DNA of 64,000 bases from Sphingomicrobium flavum (GTDB taxonomy: Bacteria > Pseudomonadota > Alphaproteobacteria > Sphingomonadales > Sphingomonadaceae), in contig NZ_CP102630.1 of NCBI RefSeq assembly GCF_024721605.1, positions 1,860,001 through 1,924,000 on the forward strand. Reading direction: 5' to 3'. How positions within the stretch are numbered: the first letter of the stretch is position 1; each line of letters begins with the position of its first letter. The translations under genes were made by a program, and so were the position numbers. Positions 27,482-36,852 of this stretch are shown piece after piece. The notes beneath the pieces are model-generated. The model had not been told where the DNA came from. It saw only the letters and a list, made by a program, of their open reading frames with translations, and did no database searches.

Positions 27482-30079
27482 ATGGCCCGCGATGATTCCA
27501 AGTCCAAGATGACGCCGATGATGGCGCAATATCACGCCCTCAAGGAAGAGGCGGGCGAGGCGCTGCTTTTCTATCGCATGGGCGATTTCTTCGAACTGTT
27601 CTTCGACGATGCCAAGGTTGCGGCGCAATGCCTCGATATCGCGCTCACCAAGCGCGGCAAGGATGGCGGCGATGACGTGCCGATGTGCGGCGTGCCAGTG
27701 CATGCCGCCGAAAGCTACCTCGCCAAGCTGATCCGCAATGGCCACCGCGTCGCCATTGCCGAACAGGTCGAAACCCCCGCCGAGGCCAAGAAGCGCGATG
27801 GCTCCAAGGCGCTCGTTCGCCGCGCCATTATCCGCCTCGTCACGCCTGGCACGCTGACCGAGGAAAATCTGCTCGAGGCCCGCGCCGCCAACTGGCTCGC
27901 CGCGATCGGCAAGGCGGGCGATGACTGGGCAATTGCCGCCGCCGACATTTCCACCGGTCGCTTCGAACTCATCGCCTGCGGCCCGGGCGATTTGCGCGCC
28001 GAACTGGCCCGCCTGGACCCCGCCGAGACAATCGCGGCAGACCGCGTCCCCGGCATCGCCACCACCCCAGGCCAGGGCGGCTTCGACAGCATGGGCGGCG
28101 AGAAGGCATTGAAAGCCCGCTTCGGGGTCAAGACCCTAGACGGCTTCGGCGCTCCTTCGCGCGCCGAACTGGCAGCCGCCGGCGGGCTGCTCACCTATCT
28201 CGACGCCACCCAGAAGGACGCCGCCACCTTCCTTGCCGCGCCGCACCGGATCGAGCGCTCGGGCCATATGGCGATCGACCCCGCCACCCGCGACAGCCTG
28301 GAAATCACCCGCACCCAGACGGGCAGCCTCAAGGGCAGCCTGCTCGACAATCTCGACCGCTGCGTCTCGGCCGGCGGCAAGCGACTGTTCGCGCAGGACC
28401 TGTCGGCCCCGCTGACCGACCGCGCAGCGATCGAGCGCCGCCTTGCAGCGGTCCAGCATTTTGCCGAGGACCAGCTGCGCCGTGAAGACGCCCGCCGCCA
28501 GTTGAAGGCCATGCCCGACATCGCCCGCGCGCTGGGCCGCCTCGTCGCCGGGCGCGGCAGTCCGCGCGATCTTGGCCAATTGCGCGACGGGCTGGTCGCG
28601 GCGGCCGAGCTCAGCCACAGCCTCAAGGGCGACGAGCTTCCCGAACTCATCGCCAGCCTGCTGCCCCGCATGGTCGGCCATGACGCGCTGATTGAGGAGC
28701 TGGCCCGCGCCATCACCCCGTCCCCGCCCATCGATACCTCCAAGGGCGGCTATATTGCCGAAGGCTTCGACGCCGCGCTCGACGAGCTGCGCGAACTGGC
28801 GCGCGGCGGCAAGAAGGCCATCGCCATGCTTGAGGTGCGCTACCGCGAGGAGGTTGGCATCCCCAGCCTCAAGATCCGCCACAATAATGTGCTCGGTTAT
28901 CACATCGAGGTGCCGAGCCGGCATGCCGAGGCGCTAATGGCGCCCGATAGCGGCTTCACCCACCGACAGACCATGGCGAGCGCGGTGCGCTTCAATTCGC
29001 CCGACCTGCATGAAGAAGCCGCCCGCCTGACCGACGCGGCGGGCGAAGCCCTGGCGCTCGAAGCCAGCCATTTCGCCGCGCTCACCCAGAAGGCCGTCGC
29101 CCGCGCCGCCGCCATTGCCGACAGCGCCGATGCGGTCGCGCGCATGGATGTCGCCGCCGCCAATGCCGCGCGCGCCATCGAAGGCCAGTGGACGCTGCCC
29201 AGCCTGGTCGACCAACCCTGCCTCGAGGTCGAGGCCGGCCGCCACCCCGTGGTCGAAGCCGCGGTCGAGGCCGAAGGCCAACGCTTCATCGCCAATGATT
29301 GCCAGCTGGGGCCCAATGATCGGCTCTGGCTGATCACCGGCCCGAATATGGGCGGCAAATCGACCTTCCTGCGCCAGACCGCGATCATCGCTTTGCTCGC
29401 CCAGACAGGCAGTTACGTCCCCGCATCGCGCGCCAAGGTCGGCATGGTCGACCGCCTGTTCAGCCGCGTCGGTGCCGCCGACAATCTGGCGCGCGGCCGC
29501 TCCACCTTCATGGTCGAGATGGTGGAAACCGCCGCCATCCTGTCGCAGGCCAGCAGGAACAGCCTCGTCATCCTCGATGAAATCGGGCGCGGAACCTCCA
29601 CCTATGACGGGCTCGCCATTGCCTGGGCGGTGGTCGAAGCGATGCATGACGAGGTCAAGGCGCGCACTCTGTTCGCCACCCATTATCATGAGCTGACGCG
29701 GTTGACCGACCGGCTCGACGCGCTCTCGCTCCACCATGTCCGCGCGCGCGAATATAAGGGCGAACTGGTGCTGCTCCACGAAGTCGCCTCGGGCGCCGCT
29801 GACCGCAGCTACGGCATCGCGGTGGCCAAGCTCGCCGGCCTGCCTCCCAAGGTATTGGCCCGCGCCAAAGCGGTGCTCGCCAAGCTGGAAGAGGGCCGCG
29901 AGAAAACCGGCGGCATCGCTGCCGGCCTCGATGCGCTGCCCCTCTTCGCCGCGACGGTGGTGGAGGACGACAAGACCGATCCGATCGCCGAAGCGCTCGC
30001 CGCGCTCGATCCCGACGCGATGAGCCCGCGCGAGGCATTGGACGCGCTCTACCGCCTCAAGAAACTGGCGGACAGCTGA
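27482..30079 (+). CDS. mutS: DNA mismatch repair protein MutS
   Basis: 865 aa, standard length. Mismatch-binding domain I starts at MMAQYHALKEEAGEALLFYRMGDFFELF, which holds the Phe-x-Glu mismatch wedge (FFELF). Connector, lever and clamp domains follow. The ATPase has Walker A GPNMGGKSTF (near residue 620), Walker B VILDEIGRGTSTYDG and the helix-turn-helix end. It binds mispairs and recruits MutL. No strong ribosome site is visible. The stop overlaps the glnD start by one base (TGATG), an alphaproteobacterial mutS-glnD pairing. Confidence 0.97.
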   Translation: MARDDSKSKMTPMMAQYHALKEEAGEALLFYRMGDFFELFFDDAKVAAQCLDIALTKRGKDGGDDVPMCGVPVHAAESYLAKLIRNGHRVAIAEQVETPAEAKKRDGSKALVRRAIIRLVTPGTLTEENLLEARAANWLAAIGKAGDDWAIAAADISTGRFELIACGPGDLRAELARLDPAETIAADRVPGIATTPGQGGFDSMGGEKALKARFGVKTLDGFGAPSRAELAAAGGLLTYLDATQKDAATFLAAPHRIERSGHMAIDPATRDSLEITRTQTGSLKGSLLDNLDRCVSAGGKRLFAQDLSAPLTDRAAIERRLAAVQHFAEDQLRREDARRQLKAMPDIARALGRLVAGRGSPRDLGQLRDGLVAAAELSHSLKGDELPELIASLLPRMVGHDALIEELARAITPSPPIDTSKGGYIAEGFDAALDELRELARGGKKAIAMLEVRYREEVGIPSLKIRHNNVLGYHIEVPSRHAEALMAPDSGFTHRQTMASAVRFNSPDLHEEAARLTDAAGEALALEASHFAALTQKAVARAAAIADSADAVARMDVAAANAARAIEGQWTLPSLVDQPCLEVEAGRHPVVEAAVEAEGQRFIANDCQLGPNDRLWLITGPNMGGKSTFLRQTAIIALLAQTGSYVPASRAKVGMVDRLFSRVGAADNLARGRSTFMVEMVETAAILSQASRNSLVILDEIGRGTSTYDGLAIAWAVVEAMHDEVKARTLFATHYHELTRLTDRLDALSLHHVRAREYKGELVLLHEVASGAADRSYGIAVAKLAGLPPKVLARAKAVLAKLEEGREKTGGIAAGLDALPLFAATVVEDDKTDPIAEALAALDPDAMSPREALDALYRLKKLADS

Positions 30080-32805
30080 TGCAGCCGCTGCGCGTCGGCG
30101 ACGTCAGCGATCGGCGCTCCATCATCGATCGCCGCACGCTGGCCGACGCGCTCGCCGCCTTGCCCAATGGCGAAGCCTTGCGCGATACAGGCGTCGCGCT
30201 ACTGAAAACGGCCAATGAAGAAGGCCGCGCCGAAATCGCGCGCCGCCTCGGCGAAGAACCCTATCGCGGTCGCGTCCATGCCGCAGCCTATGGCTTCCTG
30301 TCCGACCAGTTGGTCCGCCTCGCCTTCGATTTCGTCACCGAACGCCTCTACCCCAACGCCAACCCCTCGACCGGTGAGCGCATCGCTATTGCCGGGGTGG
30401 GCGGCACTGGGCGCGGCGAGATGGCGCCCTTCTCCGATCTCGACCTCATGCTGATCGTCCCGGCGCGCAAAAATGCCTGGACCGAACAGGTCATCGAAGC
30501 CCTGCTCTACATCCTGTGGGATCTGGGCATGAAGGTCGGCCAGTCGGTCCGCACGCCCGAGGAACTGGTCACGCTCAGCCAGAAGGACATGGCAATCCGC
30601 ACCGCCATCCTGGAAAGCCGCTGGATCTGGGGCGACGAACCTCTTTACGACATGGCCATCGCCGCCTTCCGCCGCGAGGTGGTGGAGGGCAGCGCCGCCG
30701 AATTCGTCGCCGCCAAGATGGACGAACGCGACGTGCGCCACCGCAAGCTGGGCGACAGCCGCTACCTGGTCGAACCCAACGTCAAGGACGGCAAGGGCGG
30801 GCTGCGCGACCTGCACACGCTCTACTGGATCGGCAAATATGTCTTCAACGTGCGCAGCCCCGCCGAACTGATCGATACCGGACTGTTCGATGCCCGGGAA
30901 TTCCGCCGCTTCGAACGCGCCGAACGCTTTTTATGGTCGGTGCGCTGCCACCTCCACCTCGAAGCCGGCCGCGCCGAGGAACGGCTGGGCTTCGACATGC
31001 AGCGCCAGATTGCCGCCGCGATGAACTATGCCGACCGGCCCGGCAAATCGGCGGTCGAACGCTTCATGCAATTCTACTTTCTCAACGCCAAGGTGGTGGG
31101 CGACCTGACCGGCGTCTTCCTCGCCCAACTGGATGAACGCATGGGCCGCGAGGGCCGCCGCTTCGCGCTGCCCACCATTCGCCGCCGTCCCAAGCGGCTG
31201 GAAGGCTTCCAGCTCGATCGCGGCCGCCTTTCCATTCCCTCGCCGGAATTCCTGCGCGAAGATCCGGTCCGACTGATCAAGATGTTCCGCCTGGCTCAGC
31301 GCGAGGGGCTGGAAATCCATCCCGACGCCATGCGCGCCGCCGCCCGCGAGGCCCGCCGCGTCGATGATGTGCGCGATCATCACGAGGCCAATGCCCTGTT
31401 TCTCGATATCCTCACCGGGCGCGAGGACACAGATACCGTGCTGCGCTGGATGAACGAGGCCAGCGTATTCGGCCGTTTCGTGCCCGATTTCGGCAAGGTC
31501 GTCGCGCAGATGCAGTTCGACATGTATCACCATTACACGGTCGACGAGCATACCATCCGCGCCATTGGCCTGACCGCCGCAATCGACCGGGGCGAGCTCA
31601 AGGAGGATCATCCCCTCGCCAGCGCGCTGATCAAGCAGATTGCCTCGCGCCGCCTGCTCTATGTCGCGGTGCTGCTCCACGATATCGCCAAAGGCCGCGG
31701 CGGCGATCATAGCGAATTGGGCGCCGACATTGCCGATGAACTGGGCCCGCGCTTCGGGCTCGATGCCGCCGAAACCGAGACCGCCGCCTGGCTGGTGCGC
31801 CACCATCTGCTGATGAGCGCGACCGCCTTCAAGCGCGACCTTGCCGATCCCAAGACGATCGAAGATTTCGTGAAAGCGGTGAAGAGCCCCGAACGGCTCA
31901 AGCTGCTGCTCATCCTCACGGTGGTCGATATCCGCGCGGTCGGCCCCGGCACCTGGACCGACTGGAAGCGATCGCTGCTGCGCACCCTCTACGAGGCCGC
32001 CGAGGAGCGGCTGCGGCTCGGCCACAAGCAGCATGGCCGCTCCGAGCTCGTCGCCGACAAGAAGGAACAGCTCGGCCGGAAACTCAAATGGACCGCCGAG
32101 ACGCTGCGCGCCCATGGCAAGCGCTTGCCCGACAGCTATTGGCTGGCCGAGCCGCTCGCCTGGCAGGTCGCCAATGCGCGCCAGATGGCCGAGGCCGAAG
32201 CAATGATGGGCGATGTGCGCCCCAGCATCATCCTGGCCAGCGACAAAGATACGGGCGCGACCCGCGTCACCATCTTCGCGCATGACCGGCCCGGCCTGTT
32301 CGCGCGGATCACGACCGCGCTGTCATTGGCCGGAGCCAGCATCATCGATGCCCGCATCCACACCACGCGCGATGGCATGGCGCTCGACAATCTGTTGATC
32401 AGCGACCAGCAGAACCGGCCCTACAAGGACAAGCGCCGCCGCGAGCGGATCGAAGAGCGGCTGCAGCAGGCGCTCGCCGCCGAGGCCATGCCAGCCCCGC
32501 CCGCTTTCGAGAAGATGAGCGCGCGCGACGAAGCCTTCCGCATCGCCCCGTCAGTGATGGTCGCGGCCGGCGCGTCCACCCGTTTCACCGTGATCGAGGT
32601 TCATGCCCGCGATCGCCCCGCGCTGCTGGCGCGGCTGGCCCACGCCATTTTCGCGGCGGGCGCAACGGTCCATTCGGCGCATGTCACCACCTATGGCGAA
32701 CGCGCGGTCGATACCTTCTACCTAACCGGCGCGGACGGGCGGAAGCTTGGCGGCGAGGCGACCGAGGCCGTGCGCGCCGCGCTGCTGGATGCCGCCAGCG
32801 CATAA
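30079..32805 (+). CDS. glnD: [Protein-PII] uridylyltransferase/uridylyl-removing enzyme
   Basis: 908 aa. Nitrogen sensor that uridylylates PII proteins when glutamine is low and removes the group when it is high. The nucleotidyltransferase motif is GGTGRGEMAPFSDLDL (residues 108-123); the HD hydrolase motif is LLHDIAKGRGGDHSELG (near 534). Two ACT domains (about 715-790 and 830-905, FTVIEVHARDRPALLARLA) bind glutamine. All parts are present. The start is fixed by overlap with mutS. Confidence 0.96.
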   Translation: MQPLRVGDVSDRRSIIDRRTLADALAALPNGEALRDTGVALLKTANEEGRAEIARRLGEEPYRGRVHAAAYGFLSDQLVRLAFDFVTERLYPNANPSTGERIAIAGVGGTGRGEMAPFSDLDLMLIVPARKNAWTEQVIEALLYILWDLGMKVGQSVRTPEELVTLSQKDMAIRTAILESRWIWGDEPLYDMAIAAFRREVVEGSAAEFVAAKMDERDVRHRKLGDSRYLVEPNVKDGKGGLRDLHTLYWIGKYVFNVRSPAELIDTGLFDAREFRRFERAERFLWSVRCHLHLEAGRAEERLGFDMQRQIAAAMNYADRPGKSAVERFMQFYFLNAKVVGDLTGVFLAQLDERMGREGRRFALPTIRRRPKRLEGFQLDRGRLSIPSPEFLREDPVRLIKMFRLAQREGLEIHPDAMRAAAREARRVDDVRDHHEANALFLDILTGREDTDTVLRWMNEASVFGRFVPDFGKVVAQMQFDMYHHYTVDEHTIRAIGLTAAIDRGELKEDHPLASALIKQIASRRLLYVAVLLHDIAKGRGGDHSELGADIADELGPRFGLDAAETETAAWLVRHHLLMSATAFKRDLADPKTIEDFVKAVKSPERLKLLLILTVVDIRAVGPGTWTDWKRSLLRTLYEAAEERLRLGHKQHGRSELVADKKEQLGRKLKWTAETLRAHGKRLPDSYWLAEPLAWQVANARQMAEAEAMMGDVRPSIILASDKDTGATRVTIFAHDRPGLFARITTALSLAGASIIDARIHTTRDGMALDNLLISDQQNRPYKDKRRRERIEERLQQALAAEAMPAPPAFEKMSARDEAFRIAPSVMVAAGASTRFTVIEVHARDRPALLARLAHAIFAAGATVHSAHVTTYGERAVDTFYLTGADGRKLGGEATEAVRAALLDAASA

Positions 32806-32809
32806 GGAA

Positions 32810-32835
32810 AGGGCCCCGCCGATTGGCGAGGCCCT
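32810..32835 (-). terminator. Bidirectional hairpin terminator between glnD and the TonB receptor
   Basis: AGGGCC (32810-32815) pairs with GGCCCT (32830-32835) and CGCC with GGCG inside, loop four bases. On the minus strand the odd pair is a U-G wobble and TTTCCTT follows, so it fits best as the receptor terminator; on the plus strand it has one C-A mismatch and a weak T tract. Confidence 0.65.
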
Positions 32836-32865
32836 CCTTCACTCATTCATGATAGGCAGCGCAGC

Positions 32866-35800
32866 TTAGCCGCGCTCCACCTCCACGGCCGGCGGCGGCG
32901 GCGGCGGGGGCGGCGGGGGCGGCGGGCACATTTCGCTCGCCAGGATGACCGATCCGTCCGGGCAGGTCTGCGTTGCCGGCGCAGGCGTCGCCACCGGGGG
33001 TGGCGGCGGCGGGGGCGGCGGCGCGATGTCAGGCATGGCGCGGCGACCCGGCGAGAACTTGCCGCGCAGGGTCAGGCCGTAGGTGCGCGGTTCGCCAAGG
33101 AAGGCGCCGAACAGCTGGGTGGCCGCCGGGTAGAAGCCGGCATCGACACCACGCTGGGTGCCCGAACCCTGAAGCGGTGCATCGAAGCCCACCTGCGTAT
33201 ATTCCGCATCGAAGATGTTCTGCGCCCACAGTTCGACGCCCCAGCTCTGGTCGGGACCGCGAATACCGATACGGCCATTGAACACCTGGAAGCTGTCCTG
33301 CAGCTTTTCCAGATCGAGATCCGACCCGGTGTTGAAGCTGCTCATGTGGCGACCGTCGAAATAGACGAGGCCGGTCAGGCCCGAATTGCCGATCGGCGGC
33401 GTCCAGGCCAGCGAACCCGTCAGCGTCAGCTGGTTCGAGTTCGAGATCCGGCGACCCGGAAGCTGGAACAGGCTGTTCGACAATGCACCGCCATCGGCGC
33501 CGACCAGGTCGTCGCGATATTTGGTGTCGACGTAGGTACCGCCGAAGTTCAGGTTCACATTGTCGATCGGGCGCGAGAAGATTTCGAATTCCACGCCGCG
33601 CGAGCGCACACCCGCTTCAAGATCGCCGTTGCAGACGCCGGTGGTCGAATTATTGTCGCTGTCGGCAGCCGGATCGTCAATGTCGCTACAGCCATTGATG
33701 TTGGCGACTTCGAATGCCAGCCCGTTAAACTGGTTGAGCTGGAAGGCCGAGAAATCCTGCTGGAAGACGGCTAGGTTGATGTCCAGGCCGCGACCATCAT
33801 ATTTCAGGCCGATTTCATAGGCATTGTTGATTTCGCTATCGAATTGCAGCGCGTCGAGCGTTGCGCTCGGCAACACGGCGCCCGTGCCGCCCGAACGCGC
33901 CAGCGGAGTACGATCCAGGTTGAACCCGCCGGCCTTGTAGCCGCGCGAATAGCTGGCATAGGTCAGGATGTCCGGGGTCAATTCATAACTGACTACCACG
34001 GTGCCCGAGATTTCATCCTCGTCGCGGCTGTCGCTGGCAATCAGCTGGCCACCCGGTACCGACGGGACGACGCAGGGGATCTGCTGCAAGGCGCTAAGCG
34101 GCGAGGCCGAAACCGCGGTGCAGAAGGTGTTGTTGTCACGCAGGTCGACATCCAGATCCTTGCTCTCGTTGGTATAGCGAAGGCCCACCGTCACATCGAG
34201 GCGGTCGGTGACCTCGAAGATGTTGTGGGTGAAGATGGCGAAATTGGTGCTGGTCTGCTCGTAAAGATCGAGCTCGCCCACGCCGGCAAACGGGTTGCCG
34301 CCCGGCGGAAACAGGCCCAGCGCGTTGGCCAGCGAGCCGAAGCCCGGATTGCCGGGATTGGCGTTGAGCGCATTGACCAGGCCAGCCGTCGGCGCGATGG
34401 CCTGCAGCTGGGCAACCAGAGCCGCCAAATTAGCCTGCAGGCCCGGGATCGCGGCCGGCGGTGTAGCCGGATCGGCGATGGCCGCCTGCAGTGCGGCAAT
34501 GCCGGCCTGCAGCTGTGCAACCCCGGTGTTGAGCTGGGCCTGCGCGCCGCCAATGACGGCAGCGTTGATGCAGCTGCTGTCCGGATCCGGCGTCGGCGCC
34601 AGCGCGTCCGGCAGCGCCGAGGCGACCAGCAGGCAGTTGGCGTAGCGAAGATAATCGCGGCCATAGGCGATATTGTCCTGACGGGTCAGGTTTTCGCGGG
34701 CGAAATAGCCCCCGACCAGCCAGTCCAGACGGTCGTTGAACGCTTCGCCCTGCAAACGCAGTTCCTGGGTGAAGGTCTTGAACTCGATGAAGTTGCTGCC
34801 GTCATCGTCGCGATAGAGCGTGTCGAGATTGTTGAAGGACAGCGCCTGACCAGCCACATATTTGTTCGAACGATAGGCCGTGACCGACGTCAGCTCCGCG
34901 CCGCCGAAATCATAGACCAGTTCGCCCGACAGGCCCCAATCCTTCACGTCGGACCGGAAGGAGCGACCCGCGGGAATGGCGGTCCGGCGATCGAAGGTGT
35001 CATCGTTGATGAAGGCGCCCAGCGCTTCCTGAATGGCCTTGATCGAAGAGGGACTTTCGCCCGCCGCGGTATAGTTGCGCGCCGGCAGGTAGGTCGCAGC
35101 GCAGCATTCTTCGTCACGATTGGAATAATCGCCGATGATGCGGACCGACAGGTCGCTCGACGGCTCGAACAACAGCTGGCCGCGCAGGAGGTAGCGGTCA
35201 CGATCGTTGACCGACCGTCCCGACACGACATCCTCGAGGAATCCGTCGCGCTTCATGTAGATGCCGTCGACGCGGGCTGCGACATTCTCGCCCAGCGGGC
35301 CCGTCGCCGACAGTTCGGCGCGGCGATAATCGTAATTGCCGAACGACAGCGCGCCCGACACTTCGGTTTCAAAACGCGGCTTGGCGGTGATGACCGAGAT
35401 GATGCCGGCCGACGCGTTGCGGCCGAAAAGCGTGCCCTGCGGACCGCGCAGCACTTCGATGCGGTCGATCTGACCCAGTTCGGTCAGGCCGACGCCGGTG
35501 CGGCTCCTGTAGACGCCGTCGATGAAGACCGCGACCGAGCTTTCGAGGCCGGGGTTGTCGCCGACCGTGCCGACGCCGCGGATACGCGCCACGCCGCCCG
35601 AAGCTTCGGACGTGGTGGACGAGACGAGCAGCGAGGGGCTGACCTGCGTCAGGGCGCGAATATCGTCGGCGCCAGAATTCTTGAGCTGTTCGGCGGTGAC
35701 GGCCGAAACCGCCAGCGGCACGTCGGACAGCGCTTCGTTACGGCGCGTCGCGGTAATGACGATCGCGCTGGTATCCTGATCGTCGAAATCCTGCTCGGCC

Positions 35801-35946
35801 GTGCTGTCGTCAACAGCGGCGGCTTCCGCCGTCGCCCCCTGCGTCGGCTCGGCGCCACTGCCGTCGGTATCGGTTTCCTGGGCGAAGGCGGGCGTCGAAA
35901 GGGCCATCAGGCCTGCCGACAGCATCCATGCGGATTTGCGGATCAT
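32866..35946 (-). CDS. TonB-dependent outer-membrane receptor with polyproline C-terminal tail
   Basis: 1026 aa from ATG 35946, chosen by GGGGAGA; the frame runs 49 codons further without support. Signal peptide MIRKSAWMLSAGLMALSTPAFAQ, an acidic spacer, then the TonB-box/plug start (AIVITATRRNEALSDVPLAVSAV), plug motif IDRIEVLRGPQGTLFGRNASAG, and a 22-strand-type barrel ending at YGLTLRGKF (Phe964). Two oddities: an Ala/Leu/Gln-rich helical insert (residues about 465-515) inside a surface loop, and 62 residues after the terminal barrel Phe holding 9-Pro and 12-Pro runs around a two-cysteine CPDGSVILASEMC segment. The ligand is unknown; the plug resembles the fecA/iroN-like oxidoreductase-associated receptors of sphingomonads. 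Confidence 0.9.
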   Translation of the reverse strand: MIRKSAWMLSAGLMALSTPAFAQETDTDGSGAEPTQGATAEAAAVDDSTAEQDFDDQDTSAIVITATRRNEALSDVPLAVSAVTAEQLKNSGADDIRALTQVSPSLLVSSTTSEASGGVARIRGVGTVGDNPGLESSVAVFIDGVYRSRTGVGLTELGQIDRIEVLRGPQGTLFGRNASAGIISVITAKPRFETEVSGALSFGNYDYRRAELSATGPLGENVAARVDGIYMKRDGFLEDVVSGRSVNDRDRYLLRGQLLFEPSSDLSVRIIGDYSNRDEECCAATYLPARNYTAAGESPSSIKAIQEALGAFINDDTFDRRTAIPAGRSFRSDVKDWGLSGELVYDFGGAELTSVTAYRSNKYVAGQALSFNNLDTLYRDDDGSNFIEFKTFTQELRLQGEAFNDRLDWLVGGYFARENLTRQDNIAYGRDYLRYANCLLVASALPDALAPTPDPDSSCINAAVIGGAQAQLNTGVAQLQAGIAALQAAIADPATPPAAIPGLQANLAALVAQLQAIAPTAGLVNALNANPGNPGFGSLANALGLFPPGGNPFAGVGELDLYEQTSTNFAIFTHNIFEVTDRLDVTVGLRYTNESKDLDVDLRDNNTFCTAVSASPLSALQQIPCVVPSVPGGQLIASDSRDEDEISGTVVVSYELTPDILTYASYSRGYKAGGFNLDRTPLARSGGTGAVLPSATLDALQFDSEINNAYEIGLKYDGRGLDINLAVFQQDFSAFQLNQFNGLAFEVANINGCSDIDDPAADSDNNSTTGVCNGDLEAGVRSRGVEFEIFSRPIDNVNLNFGGTYVDTKYRDDLVGADGGALSNSLFQLPGRRISNSNQLTLTGSLAWTPPIGNSGLTGLVYFDGRHMSSFNTGSDLDLEKLQDSFQVFNGRIGIRGPDQSWGVELWAQNIFDAEYTQVGFDAPLQGSGTQRGVDAGFYPAATQLFGAFLGEPRTYGLTLRGKFSPGRRAMPDIAPPPPPPPPPVATPAPATQTCPDGSVILASEMCPPPPPPPPPPPPAVEVERG

Positions 35947-36058
35947 GAAATTCTCCCCTGAAGAGTAAAACGATGTTGCCTCAGTGACTAATCCAGCAAA
36001 ACCATGTTTGGAAGCAATGCCGCCCCAAAGAACCCCCGAATTTACACCGATGACAGCA

Positions 36059-36081
36059 ATGTTGCGGCAATTTGGCAACAT
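36059..36081 (-). promoter_or_regulatory. Inverted repeat ATGTTGC-N9-GCAACAT upstream of the TonB receptor
   Basis: Perfect 7-base arms at 36059-36065 and 36075-36081, about 115 bases before the receptor start. A further GATGTTGCC lies nearer the gene (35972-35980). Operator for a dimeric regulator is the simplest reading; no regulator gene is adjacent. Confidence 0.4.
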
Positions 36082-36093
36082 GATGCAGTGCAC

Positions 36094-36117
36094 AAAAACG
36101 CCGCCCGGTGGGCGGCG
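36094..36117 (-). terminator. Intrinsic terminator of infC
   Basis: On the minus strand CGCCGCCC (36117-36110) pairs with GGGCGGCG (36106-36099) around a 3-base loop, followed by five T (36098-36094). Confidence 0.9.
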
Positions 36118-36151
36118 CAGTTGTTTTGAAATTTAGATCAGTTTTTAATCG

Positions 36152-36697
36152 CTACTTGGGCGCAACGACCATCAGCATCTGGCGGCCTTCCATGCGCGGC
36201 CGTTGCTCGACCTTGGCGACCTCGACCGTATCTTCCTCGACACGGTTGAGCACTGCCATGCCAAGCTGGTTGTGCGCCATCTCACGCCCGCGGAAACGGA
36301 TGGTGAGCTTGACCTTGTCGCCATTCTCGATGAACTCGAAGACCTTCTTCATCTTCACCTGATAGTCGTGGTCGTCGATATTGGGACGCATCTTGATCTC
36401 CTTGATCTCCTGCGTCTTCTGGGCCTTGCGCTTGGCATTGGCCTTCTTCTGCGCCTCGTATTTGTGGCGCCCGATATCGAGGAACTTGGCAACGGGCGGA
36501 TCGGCGTTGGGAGAAATTTCCACGAGGTTGAGGCCGATCTCGTTGGCCTGCTCCATCGCTTCTCGCGTATACATTACGCCCAGATTTTCTCCATTCTCAT
36601 CGATCACGCGGACCTTTTGCGACTGGATGAACTGGTCATACCGCGGCCCGGTCATGGGCGGCGGCGACATGGGGCGTCCCCTCATTGGCGGTCGTAT
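36152..36697 (-). CDS. infC: Translation initiation factor IF-3, probable AUA start
   Basis: 181 aa if started at ATA 36697. IF-3 binds the 30S subunit and rejects non-cognate start codons. N domain: VRVIDENGENLGVMYTREAMEQANEIGLNLVEI; a lysine-rich linker (KYEAQKKANAKRKAQKTQEIKEIKM); C domain: IDDHDYQVKMKKVFEFI to RMEGRQMLMVVAPK. The strong ribosome site AAGAGGAG (36713-36706) is eight bases from ATA but 20 bases from the first ATG (36685), too far for normal use. Non-AUG starts are known for infC and let IF-3 repress itself. No rpmI or rplT follows; a terminator does. Confidence 0.93.
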   Translation of the reverse strand: MRPPMRGRPMSPPPMTGPRYDQFIQSQKVRVIDENGENLGVMYTREAMEQANEIGLNLVEISPNADPPVAKFLDIGRHKYEAQKKANAKRKAQKTQEIKEIKMRPNIDDHDYQVKMKKVFEFIENGDKVKLTIRFRGREMAHNQLGMAVLNRVEEDTVEVAKVEQRPRMEGRQMLMVVAPK

Positions 36698-36852
36698 AGC
36701 GAAATCTCCTCTTGAGTCGTTGTGCGTTGGGCGTGAGGTAGTGATTGTGGAGGCGAAAGAAAAGGGGGTGCGCGTCAGGGCGACGCCCTTGCGGGTTGCC
36801 CTCGTCTCTGCCAGCGTCCCCGCCTTCACGATCAAAGCGAAGGCCAGACTCC

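Noticed and set aside
32883-33024. GGC-rich runs, possible microsatellite or phase-variable repeat
   Set aside because: The runs encode proline stretches in frame, mix GGC and GGG codons, and are not exact unit repeats. I treat them as coding, though sequencing error cannot be excluded.
33844-35961. 705-codon plus-strand frame
   Set aside because: Antisense shadow of the TonB receptor; no ribosome site and no recognisable motif.
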